From the NCBI RefSeq assembly GCF_900169565.1, contig NZ_LT828648.1, forward strand, positions 496,001 through 560,000: a stretch of DNA of 64,000 nt. The letters are read 5' to 3'. This DNA comes from Nitrospira japonica (GTDB lineage Bacteria > Nitrospirota > Nitrospiria > Nitrospirales > Nitrospiraceae). Below, piece by piece: positions 9,334 through 17,054 of the stretch. Each line of letters begins with the position of its first letter. Position 1 is the stretch's first letter. The translations under genes were made by a program, and so were the position numbers. Under the pieces are notes generated by a model, which searched no databases, was not told the DNA's origin, and was given only the letters and a program-made list of their open reading frames with translations.

Positions 9334-10122
9334 GTGGTACATCCCGTGCAGTGGATTCTGTCGTTTAAGCCGACCGCCGCGCAGTTGGTCGTCAGCATCC
9401 TGATCGCTGGATTGGGCTGGCTCAGCGGGCAGGCATTGAGCCGCGTCGATCAGGACCTACGGATCATGTACACGGAATATACGCTCGGCGCCGCCGATCT
9501 CGCGCATATTTCGGCGGACGTGATGCGCTATCGCAACACGATCATCAGGGCGCTGGAAGCCGACAGTCAGAAGGAATTCGAGCGTATCACCGAATCGTTG
9601 CCGACTCAGCGCGCGCGGATTCAGCAGGCTGTGGACCGCTATGCGGCGGCGGGGCTCCGCGTCTCACGGAGCGGACGGAGCGAACCGGAAGACATTGAAG
9701 CGGTACGGCGAAGTCTCGATCAGTATTTTTCAGCCGCCAGCACGACCGTGCAATTGCTCACGCAGGAATGGACGGCATCGTCGCAGTCCGAGCGGGAAGT
9801 CCTTCGGCGCAAAGCCGAAGAACATGCCGCTGATAATGCCGGCCCAAAAATGATTCAAGTCAGTCTGGCGCTGGACCGCTTGCTGGACACGGTCGCTGAC
9901 GTGGCGAAAGACATGCGGGACGAGGGCACCAGAGCGATTCAAGATACCAGCCTGCTCCTGGTCGTGGGCAGTTTCTTCATCGCGTTTCTGAATTTGTTCT
10001 TATCAAAACGGCGCCATGCCGCCCCGCAAGACGACTCGGCGGAATTGTCCCACACGCCGTCTTCCTCCGTTCCGCTTCCCCTTTCCAACGACCACACGAA
10101 TTCCCTCCTGCGCTCCAAATAG
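9334..10122 (+). CDS. Four-helix-bundle (4HB-MCP-like) membrane protein without signalling domain
   Basis: 262 residues, bounded by two membrane helices (about 15-32 and 204-222), with a periplasmic helical region between them that resembles the 4HB ligand-binding domain of chemoreceptors (HISADVMRYRNTIIRALE; QQAVDRYAA; VAKDMRDEGTRAIQDTS). The cytoplasmic tail is only about 40 residues, Ser/Pro-rich, and has no HAMP, kinase or chemoreceptor signalling domain. It begins 9 bp after the ABC gene, so it is almost certainly co-transcribed with it. It may sense or gate the export complex; this is inference from context. The start codon is GTG. Confidence 0.75.
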   Translation: MVHPVQWILSFKPTAAQLVVSILIAGLGWLSGQALSRVDQDLRIMYTEYTLGAADLAHISADVMRYRNTIIRALEADSQKEFERITESLPTQRARIQQAVDRYAAAGLRVSRSGRSEPEDIEAVRRSLDQYFSAASTTVQLLTQEWTASSQSEREVLRRKAEEHAADNAGPKMIQVSLALDRLLDTVADVAKDMRDEGTRAIQDTSLLLVVGSFFIAFLNLFLSKRRHAAPQDDSAELSHTPSSSVPLPLSNDHTNSLLRSK

Positions 10123-10137
10123 ACCGGATCCGCGCCG

Positions 10138-10857
10138 TCACCGGGGATCGCTGCTTTTCCCCACTGCGCGGAACAGTTCATCGCGTTCCTGGGACGTCAA
10201 GGGCTGCCAACGTCCCTTCGCCAACTCTCCGATGGTGATGTGCATGATGCGGACGCGATGAAGTTCGGTGACTCGATACCCGAGCGCGCGGCACATCCGT
10301 CTGATCTGCCGATTGCGTCCTTCCGTCAGAAAGATCCGAAACCGCCGGGGGCCCAACCGGTCGAGCCGGCACGGCTTCGTGGGTCTGCCGAGAATGACGA
10401 CACCGGACGCCATGCGATCCAGAAAATCGCGATCAAACGGGCGATCGACGGACACCTCGTATTCGCGCTCATGTCCGTGCTCCGTTCGGAGAATGGCGTT
10501 AACGATATCACCGTCGTTGGTCAGAAGAATCAGGCCGGAAGAATCCTTGTCCAAACGTCCGATCGGGAAAATGCGTTCCGGATGCCCGATCTCCGCGATG
10601 ATGTTCCGCGGCACATGGGCCTCGCTCGTCGTGGTGACGCCGACGGGCTTGTGATACTTGATGTAGACCGCCTCCTGCCCCCATGGAATGATCTTGCCGT
10701 CCCGCGCGATGACGTCGCCGGAACGGACGCGATCTCCAAGGACGGCCACCTTCTGATTGATGGTCACGCGCCCTGTTTCGATCAGGCGATCGGCTTCCCG
10801 CCGCGAACAGATTCCGTGCTGGGTGAAAAACTTGTTGATGCGGATAGAGTCAGCCAC
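10138..10857 (-). CDS. rluF: 23S rRNA pseudouridine synthase, RluF-like
   Basis: 239 residues of the RsuA/RluB/E/F family. An S4 RNA-binding domain at the N-terminus (RINKFFTQHGICSRREADRLIETGRV) is followed by the catalytic motif GRLDKDSSGL with the nucleophilic Asp, then RNRQIRRMCRALGYRVTEL near the C-terminus. The run HERE-YEVSVDRPF, the motif LTNDGDIVNAIL and the ILG-TK-C segment resemble E. coli RluF, which modifies U2604 of 23S rRNA, more than RluB or RluE. It starts with GTG and converges on the four-helix-bundle gene. Confidence 0.88.
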   Translation of the reverse strand: MADSIRINKFFTQHGICSRREADRLIETGRVTINQKVAVLGDRVRSGDVIARDGKIIPWGQEAVYIKYHKPVGVTTTSEAHVPRNIIAEIGHPERIFPIGRLDKDSSGLILLTNDGDIVNAILRTEHGHEREYEVSVDRPFDRDFLDRMASGVVILGRPTKPCRLDRLGPRRFRIFLTEGRNRQIRRMCRALGYRVTELHRVRIMHITIGELAKGRWQPLTSQERDELFRAVGKSSDPR

Positions 10858-11005
10858 CGGAGTGTTGAAGATTCAGTGAGTATGTGCCGAATGCGGAATG
10901 TTCACGGTCGTTCAGCAAGGCCGCAGCGAGCGACGGTCCGAGGAGGTAAGGTACGTCGAGGCCCTGAGTGATGCGGGAACGCAGCCGACCGGCATTTTCA
11001 GCAGC

Positions 11006-11941
11006 CTATCCGTGGACGCGGCGGCCGGCCCTGATGCGTCCCAACATCCGATAGATCAGCCGGGCGACGCAAAACTGAGGGGCCACGAAGCCTTCGATCG
11101 GTGCAATTTCACTGACGTCCATTCCCAGAATACCGGGTCCGTTGGCCAGGGCCGCGACCAGGTTGAGCGTATCGTACCAGCCCAACCCGCCAGGCTCAGG
11201 CGTTCCCAGGGCCGGCACCAGCGACGCATCCAGCCCGTCGCAATCAAACGTCAAGTAGACCGGGCCGGTGCAGGCATTCACGACGTCGGGAATCCATCGC
11301 GAGGCCTTGCCTTCATAGGGTCCCGACGGATCAAGCAACGGCGCGGCAAAAAATGTGGTGATCGATTTCGTGTGTTTGATCCGTTCGATCTCTTCCGGAC
11401 AGATCGAGCGGACACCGACTTGGACCAAGGGCAGACCGTCGTCGACCACGCGCGCCATGACGCTGGCATGGCTGTATGGATTTCCCTGGTAGGCATTGCG
11501 AAGATCGCCGTGCGCGTCAATTTGCAGGACGCAGAGATGAGGGTATTTTTTTGCATGCGCCCTGATCGCCCCCAATGCACCGGTATGCTCGCCGGTCAGG
11601 GTCACGAGGAACCGGCCCGTTCCCACGTGCGGGCGCACGAATGCCTCGATCGCATCGACCGCTGCCTGATCGACACTGCCGGCCAGATTCAGCGATTGCG
11701 TGGTGGCGATGCCGCCCCATTCACGGTAGGGCTCGCACCGGAGCATCTCGTCGTAAAATTCCACCTGATGGGACGCTTCGATGATGGCGGAAGGGCCCTT
11801 GTCGGAGCCGGGCATATAGCTCGACGTGTGTTCGTACGGAGCGGGCAGGACGTAAATGCCGGCCTGGTCCGGGTGACACCACGGCTCTTCAAGTCCGAGG
11901 AAATTTCGTTCGTAGCCTTCCCAACCGTCGGGAAGTGTCAT
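11006..11941 (-). CDS. speB: Agmatinase (ureohydrolase family)
   Basis: Mn-dependent hydrolase expected to convert agmatine to putrescine and urea. 311 residues. The metal-ligand motifs are present: the His in GEHTGALG, DAHGDLR, SHAS and DCDGLDA, followed by the GTPEPGGL substrate loop typical of agmatinases. It lies 63 bp downstream of the pyruvoyl-dependent arginine decarboxylase gene on the same strand, which supplies agmatine. That context favours agmatinase over arginase or guanidinobutyrase. Confidence 0.88.
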   Translation of the reverse strand: MTLPDGWEGYERNFLGLEEPWCHPDQAGIYVLPAPYEHTSSYMPGSDKGPSAIIEASHQVEFYDEMLRCEPYREWGGIATTQSLNLAGSVDQAAVDAIEAFVRPHVGTGRFLVTLTGEHTGALGAIRAHAKKYPHLCVLQIDAHGDLRNAYQGNPYSHASVMARVVDDGLPLVQVGVRSICPEEIERIKHTKSITTFFAAPLLDPSGPYEGKASRWIPDVVNACTGPVYLTFDCDGLDASLVPALGTPEPGGLGWYDTLNLVAALANGPGILGMDVSEIAPIEGFVAPQFCVARLIYRMLGRIRAGRRVHG

Positions 11942-12004
11942 GGATATACGCTCGCCAGGCGGGAGTCGGCCCGCGCCGATCCCATGTGATGATCGTCGCT
12001 CGAA

Positions 12005-12574
12005 TCAGCGACGGGATCGTTTCGGAAGATTTTCCAGCGGGATGAAGACCGCCAGCGCGACGACGGTGGTCCATTTCCCCGGCTTACCGATAGCCGACTG
12101 CGTGATGTTCAAGGTCCGCACGATCTTGCCGGCCATCTTGAAGACCTGTTCGCGCTCCTTCCAGGCGATGTTCGGATCGAATTCGACGCCCAAGGTCGTG
12201 GCCAACATCTGCGCCGCCAGATCCTCGGTATATTCCCCGGTCTCTTCGTCGGTTTCCCCGTGAGCATGATGTTCGGAGAGGTATCCGTACGTGCGCCGAT
12301 CGGTGGGAATGGCCAAGCCGATCGAAGCGGAAACCAACCGGTTCCGCTCATTGGTTTCCGACCGCGCCATGACGCAATGGGTGATCTCGCCGGGGTTGAG
12401 AAGTTTTTCACCGCGTTTTCGGGGAATGATTTTGCAATTGGGAGGAAGAATCGAGGACACGCTGACGAGATTACAGTAGGCCACGCCGGCGCTCCGCAAC
12501 GCCTGTTCGAACGACGCCAGCTTTTCCCGATGGACACCGACTCCTCTCGTCAGAAACATATGCGTAGGTACCAT
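12005..12574 (-). CDS. pdaD: Pyruvoyl-dependent arginine decarboxylase
   Basis: Decarboxylates arginine to agmatine using a pyruvoyl group formed by self-cleavage. 189 residues. The [12 protein letters not shown] segment carries the Ser-Ser processing site; cleavage yields beta and alpha chains, with the pyruvoyl on the alpha chain. Other family landmarks are [10 protein letters not shown] and SEHHAHGE. A good ribosome site (AAGGGGG) lies 8 nt before the ATG. With the downstream agmatinase gene it forms a two-step arginine-to-putrescine module, an alternative to PLP-dependent SpeA. Confidence 0.92.
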   Translation of the reverse strand: MVPTHMFLTRGVGVHREKLASFEQALRSAGVAYCNLVSVSSILPPNCKIIPRKRGEKLLNPGEITHCVMARSETNERNRLVSASIGLAIPTDRRTYGYLSEHHAHGETDEETGEYTEDLAAQMLATTLGVEFDPNIAWKEREQVFKMAGKIVRTLNITQSAIGKPGKWTTVVALAVFIPLENLPKRSRR

Positions 12575-12725
12575 CGTCTCATCCCCCTTGCTTCGTCCGC
12601 ACTGTGGCGGACTGGTCTTCGTCCCGGGAAGCCTCGCGCCTCATCACCGGCGTATCGCGCCGCTGTTGTATCAAGAATGCAGCCTGATTCGCAATATCCA
12701 GACGCCTTCTTGCCTCAAAAATCGC

Positions 12726-14216
12726 TCAGGATGTCTTCAGATTCAGGACCAGCAGACGCGGCTCGGTCATGTCCTCGATCGTGGAGGCGACGCCTTCGCG
12801 GCCCAAGCCGGAATCCTTCACGCCGCCGTAGGGCATGTGCTCGGTTCGGAACGAGGGAATTTCGTTCGCCAGCACCGCTCCCACTTCCAACCGCTGGAAG
12901 GCCCGGAAAATCTTGTCTACGTTTTGAGTGAACACGCCGGCCTGCAACCCGTAGTCCGACTGGTTCAAAGCCTCGAGGGCTTCTTCAAATTCCTGGTATG
13001 GCGTGACCGTGACGACCGGTCCGAAGACCTCCTGGCAGGACACCTTCATGGTAGGCGTGACATTGCCCATGACGGTGGCTTCGACCACGGAGCCAAGCCG
13101 CTTGCCCCCCAGCAGCACCCGGGCTCCTTGAGATACCGCTTCCGCAATCCACCCTTCGACGCGCTTCGCGGCCCCTTGATCGATCAAGGGGCCGACAACC
13201 GTCCCGCCGTCTCCGGGATCTCCGGCCTTCAACCGGGCCACCTGCAGCAGCAACTTGGTCGTAAAGAGATCGGCGATGGAGTGATGGACAAAAATCCGCT
13301 GGACCGAGATGCAGGTTTGCCCGGCGTACGCAAACCCGCCGGCGGCGCAACGTTGAGTCGCCAATTCCAGGTCGGCATCGGGCTCGATGATCACGCCCGC
13401 GTTGCCGCCGAGTTCCAACACCACCTTTTTCTTCCCGCTCAACGCCTTCAGTTTCCAGCCTACCGCCGCGCTGCCGGTAAAACTGAGCAGCTTGAACCGT
13501 GAATCCGTCACCAGTTGCTCCGCCACCGCGTTGTCGCAGGGCAGGATGTTCAGGCCGCCTGGCGGAACCCCCGCTTCCATCGCCACTTCCCCCAGCAGGA
13601 GCGCAGTGAGCGGAGTTTGGGGCGCCGGCTTGATCAGGATGGCATTACCTGCAGCCAATGCCGGAGCCACTTTGTGCGCGACGAGATTGAGGGGAAAGTT
13701 GAACGGGGTAATACCGAGCACCGGGCCGATGGGAACCCGCCGGAGAATGCCGAGATGCGAATCGGTCCCCGGCGTCCAGTCGAGCGGAATCACGTCTCCC
13801 GGAATCCGCCGGGCCTCTTCGGCCGCCACCGTGAAGGTTTGTACGGCTCGACTCACCTCGCGTTTGGCGTCGGCGATCGGCTTGCCCGCCTCGGCGGTCA
13901 TCACCTGGGCGAATTCATCCCGCCGGTCATAGAGCGCTCCGGCGATCTTCTGTAACAAGTGATACCGGCCGTGCGAGGGCAGCGCCGCCATCTGCCGGGC
14001 GGCGTCGCTGGTCGACTGAGCCGCGTCGGACGCGTCGTCGGGACCCGCCTGCGCCACCTCCACCAGCACCTTTCCCGTAAAGGGATCGTGCACAGGGAGG
14101 ACCGTCTTGCCCTGTCGCCACTGGCCGCCGATGAGAAATGGACGTGGTCCCTGCAACGAGACACTCCACAGATGGAAAGGAACGTTCGCAGATGCTCCGC
14201 TCGCGCGAGCCGTCAC
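12726..14216 (-). CDS. NAD(P)-dependent aldehyde dehydrogenase
   Basis: 496 residues of the ALDH superfamily. Visible motifs: the GITPFNFPLNL and KPAPQTPL coenzyme-binding segments, the FTGSAAVG Rossmann turn, the general base Glu in LELGGNAG, and the nucleophile Cys in YAGQTCISVQR. The C-terminal MPYGGVKDSGLGREG is also typical. It oxidises an aldehyde to the acid; the substrate is not determinable. Its place just upstream of pdaD-speB makes an aminoaldehyde from polyamine turnover a reasonable guess. Semialdehydes or phosphorylated aldehydes are alternatives. The start codon is GTG. Confidence 0.9.
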   Translation of the reverse strand: MTARASGASANVPFHLWSVSLQGPRPFLIGGQWRQGKTVLPVHDPFTGKVLVEVAQAGPDDASDAAQSTSDAARQMAALPSHGRYHLLQKIAGALYDRRDEFAQVMTAEAGKPIADAKREVSRAVQTFTVAAEEARRIPGDVIPLDWTPGTDSHLGILRRVPIGPVLGITPFNFPLNLVAHKVAPALAAGNAILIKPAPQTPLTALLLGEVAMEAGVPPGGLNILPCDNAVAEQLVTDSRFKLLSFTGSAAVGWKLKALSGKKKVVLELGGNAGVIIEPDADLELATQRCAAGGFAYAGQTCISVQRIFVHHSIADLFTTKLLLQVARLKAGDPGDGGTVVGPLIDQGAAKRVEGWIAEAVSQGARVLLGGKRLGSVVEATVMGNVTPTMKVSCQEVFGPVVTVTPYQEFEEALEALNQSDYGLQAGVFTQNVDKIFRAFQRLEVGAVLANEIPSFRTEHMPYGGVKDSGLGREGVASTIEDMTEPRLLVLNLKTS

Positions 14217-14237
14217 CCCGGCCCCGCGACATTCCGA

Positions 14238-14519
14238 CTAGAGCGTAGACTCGATCGAGGAGGTGGAAGCCGCTTCGGTCGTGGCGGCAGGCACCGCGGC
14301 CTGTTCACCTGCGACCGCCTTGCTGATCAGATCCTCCGTGCCCCAATCACGAATCGCTTCGAGAGAAAAGGCCTCATACGTCGAGACGCCGTGGCAGGAC
14401 GGGCAATCCGGCATCGGGACCTTGCGGTAAAACACCTCCGACAGACAGGACATGCACACCCAGAACGGCGGCTCGCTGTCGCGGTGAGGAACGGACCAGA
14501 ACGATTGCGTGATTGACAT
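14238..14519 (-). CDS. Small zinc-ribbon-like protein of unknown function
   Basis: 93 residues with two CxxC knuckles (CMSC and CPSC, 17 residues apart), so a single zinc ribbon in the first half, followed by a low-complexity Ala/Thr/Ser tail. It sits between the DsbA-like gene and the aldehyde dehydrogenase gene, 21 bp upstream of the latter, and is probably in the same transcript. No function can be assigned. The zinc ribbon could mediate protein or nucleic-acid contacts. Confidence 0.65.
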   Translation of the reverse strand: MSITQSFWSVPHRDSEPPFWVCMSCLSEVFYRKVPMPDCPSCHGVSTYEAFSLEAIRDWGTEDLISKAVAGEQAAVPAATTEAASTSSIESTL

Positions 14520-14565
14520 AGGTTATCCTTCTTTAGGTGTGTCCCGCTGATCGGGCCATCATGAT

Positions 14566-15213
14566 CTACGAGGGCGGTGCCTTCTTGCTGAGCATACGGT
14601 CGATTTCCTCCGCGAAGGCCTCGAACGGAAACGCGCCTGGAATGGCAACGGCGGGATCCTTTTCCGTCGGCCCGGCGGCCGTATACATCAGGATGAACCC
14701 GGGAGTCCCGTGAAATCCCCAGCGGTTCGCCTCCTGCCGGTCCTGGAAGATCGATTCCAAATGCCGCCGTTCGTCGAAACACTGTCCGAACGCGGCCTGA
14801 TCCAGTCCGATCGCTTTGGCAAATCCCTTGAACGCCCCGGTTTCCAAGCGTCCCCCTTCCGTGAACAAACGGTCGTGCATCGCCCAATATCGCCCTTGAG
14901 CGCCGGCGCACCGCGCCGCCACGGCGGCGTCGACTCCGACTCCGCGATCAGTGCGCGGGTAATCCCGGTACACGAACTTCACCTTCCCGGTATCGATGTA
15001 CTTGGCCTGCAGCCGCGGCAACGTGTCACGGAAAAACTTGAGACAGTAGCCGCAGGTGAAGTCGGAATACTCGACCAGCGTGATCGGAGCATCCGCCCGT
15101 CCCCTGATCCGTCCGTCGTCGGCAATCGTCCCCGCCTGGACCGCGCCGGTACTCACGAGAGCGAGGCCCGCCAGCAACGTGATCATACTGTTCCGGATGG
15201 ACGCGAAGATCAT
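14566..15213 (-). CDS. DsbA-family periplasmic thioredoxin-fold protein
   Basis: 215 residues with an N-terminal signal sequence (about 1-27, ending in AVQA) and a DsbA/DsbG-type thioredoxin fold: YSDFTCGYCLKFF with a CxxC redox pair, and cis-proline FHGTPGF near residue 170. It is expected to act in the periplasm as a disulfide oxidase or isomerase. The CGYC motif and the opening ADAPITLVEYSDF resemble the family that includes BdbD/ScsC-like oxidoreductases. It overlaps the stop of the upstream deoxyhypusine-synthase-like gene by 4 bp, so translation is probably coupled. Confidence 0.85.
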   Translation of the reverse strand: MIFASIRNSMITLLAGLALVSTGAVQAGTIADDGRIRGRADAPITLVEYSDFTCGYCLKFFRDTLPRLQAKYIDTGKVKFVYRDYPRTDRGVGVDAAVAARCAGAQGRYWAMHDRLFTEGGRLETGAFKGFAKAIGLDQAAFGQCFDERRHLESIFQDRQEANRWGFHGTPGFILMYTAAGPTEKDPAVAIPGAFPFEAFAEEIDRMLSKKAPPS

Positions 15214-16319
15214 GCTTTGCGGGCCGTGCGTTTGAGTTTCATTCGTTCGAGCAGGCCGACCATCAACAACGGCCAGACGACCGTTGCGTCGCTCAAGACT
15301 TCGGCGAAGCGTCCCCCTTCTTCGGGAGAAACGAACTTACCCCACGAGATCCCTTCCTGATAGGTACACCCGCTCAGGCCGCCCCAGTAATCCGGCTCGG
15401 GACAAATCCGCACCCCATAGTGAAAGCGGGGAGGCCTGACTTTGAGCCCCAGACGCATGTTGCTGATCTCGACATACGGCCCAACCTGCTGAGACCAATT
15501 GCGCGGCACTCCGCCGCCAATTGTAAAAATGCCCAGCCGTTTGGCCGAGGTGATGTGAGTCGTATAACTATTGAGGTCCTGATACGGATTGAAGGACGGA
15601 TAGGACTTGTTGATGGTTCGCAAAATATCCAGATCGGTCCCGTCTTTCGTTTGGGCACGCGCCTGATCCACCACGCGGCCCATCGCCCAGGTTCCCACGT
15701 CCAAGCCCATCTCCGAATCGGTGAACGCCGGGATATAGACCGGTACCTTCTTGAGATAGGCACTTTTCAGTATGCCGGCGCCGTCGAATTCATCCGCGAG
15801 CGTGCGCCCGAGTTCGCGGGTCAGTAATTCGGAGGACAACGGCTGATTGGGATCGATACGCTTCATCGTCTGACCGACGACATGCTCGACATAATTCAGA
15901 TTCGATTCCATCTCGAGGGTGTCGTAGACGCGATTATACCCCTTGCGAAACAGCTCCTCGTCGCTCATCGACGGATGGTGGCGATAGTGCGTCTTCCCGA
16001 CGGACTCGCTGAGTCCATGAGCGATCAGCGCCCCGGTCGAGACCACGCATTGCACCATTCCGTGGTCGATCATGGTGCTGACAATCTTGCCCATCTTCGC
16101 AATGGTCATGGCGCCGGACAGGGTCATGACGACGGAGCAGTCCGGATCCTCGATCATTGCGGACAAGACTTCGTAGGCCTCGCCAAGCCGGCGCCCCCCG
16201 AAGGCGGTCTTGCGCATGGCGGTCAATAAGCCGTCGAACGATGTGATGGCTTCGGGATCGAGAGGCTCCAGCGCTTCGAGTCCGTCCTGCGCCCCGTCCC
16301 GAAATTCTCTAGCGCCCAT
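15210..16319 (-). CDS. Deoxyhypusine-synthase-like protein, possible homospermidine synthase
   Basis: 369 residues from the ATG at 16319; the frame is open to a TTG at 16382 without a better ribosome site. It contains the NAD-dependent deoxyhypusine synthase hallmarks: LSGAMTIAKMG, the IGGGVP Rossmann loop, and the EGISWGKF motif with the lysine that forms the enzyme-aminobutyl intermediate. Bacteria lack eIF5A, so such homologues are thought to transfer the aminobutyl group of spermidine/putrescine to small amines, making homospermidine. Its location on the same strand as pdaD and speB, which make putrescine, supports a polyamine role. This assignment is by family and context only. Confidence 0.85.
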   Translation of the reverse strand: MGAREFRDGAQDGLEALEPLDPEAITSFDGLLTAMRKTAFGGRRLGEAYEVLSAMIEDPDCSVVMTLSGAMTIAKMGKIVSTMIDHGMVQCVVSTGALIAHGLSESVGKTHYRHHPSMSDEELFRKGYNRVYDTLEMESNLNYVEHVVGQTMKRIDPNQPLSSELLTRELGRTLADEFDGAGILKSAYLKKVPVYIPAFTDSEMGLDVGTWAMGRVVDQARAQTKDGTDLDILRTINKSYPSFNPYQDLNSYTTHITSAKRLGIFTIGGGVPRNWSQQVGPYVEISNMRLGLKVRPPRFHYGVRICPEPDYWGGLSGCTYQEGISWGKFVSPEEGGRFAEVLSDATVVWPLLMVGLLERMKLKRTARKA

Positions 16320-16670
16320 AAAAAATACGAGTCGTCCTGTACCGGATGTGGAAGCAGAGGGAAGCGCATCCGTTATACACAACGGACGCCAGAGGCGTCA
16401 ATTGAAGGTCGGCCGGACAATCCATCGTCCATACGACGGACACTGTCGGTGCGCATTCGGGAAAGAGCGGGCGCGAAGCGCGCGATCGCACCCCACGACC
16501 GATTGCCTCAAGAAAGACGGAGCGGGCTTGACCGATATCTGGTCCTCATAATAGCATCTGCACCCTGCCGCGGGATCTCTCGACGTGTTCACCAGCTTCT
16601 TCACTTGTGCTTGCCGAAGTCGTGCGGCCTCGTTGCGCGAGGAATGCACAACGGTCACGGAGGACCTTCC
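16320..16670. other. Divergent intergenic region with a small hairpin
   Basis: This gap lies between the divergent deoxyhypusine-synthase-like and DMT-type genes. It holds a perfect 6-bp inverted repeat, GACGCC-AGA-GGCGTC (16385-16399), without a T-tract. I see no convincing gene or clear -35/-10 pair; promoters for both flanking genes must lie here. Confidence 0.35.
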
Positions 16671-17024
16671 ATGAACTTTCTGTTAACGATCACTCTTCTT
16701 ATCCTGTCCAATATCTTCATGACGGTCGCATGGTACGGTCATCTGCGGTTCATGGATCGACCGCTCTGGGTCGTCGTGATCGCCAGTTGGGGCATCGCCT
16801 TCTTCGAATATTGTCTGCAGGTGCCGGCCAATCGATTCGGCTACCACGCGCTCACAGCCTATGAACTCAAGACCCTTCAGGAGGTCATTACCCTGACGGT
16901 CTTCATCGTGTTCGCGCAGCTTTATCTTGGTGAGCAATTACGGCCGAAACATCTCGCTGGATTCATTCTGCTGACCGTAGCCGCCTGGATGGTATTTCAG
17001 GACCGATACGGTCTGGAATGGTGA
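16671..17024 (+). CDS. Small DMT-superfamily membrane protein (DUF486-like)
   Basis: 117 residues with four hydrophobic helices (about 3-22, 31-48, 68-87, 94-110), the size and layout of the single-domain DMT/DUF486 proteins related to small multidrug-resistance transporters. The segments FFEYCLQVPANR and LKTLQEVITL are typical of the family. A strong ribosome site (GGAGGA) precedes the ATG. Nothing nearby indicates a substrate. It stands alone between divergent and convergent neighbours. Confidence 0.8.
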   Translation: MNFLLTITLLILSNIFMTVAWYGHLRFMDRPLWVVVIASWGIAFFEYCLQVPANRFGYHALTAYELKTLQEVITLTVFIVFAQLYLGEQLRPKHLAGFILLTVAAWMVFQDRYGLEW

Positions 17025-17054
17025 CGCGGCGGCCTCGGACAGCGGCGCGACCGT

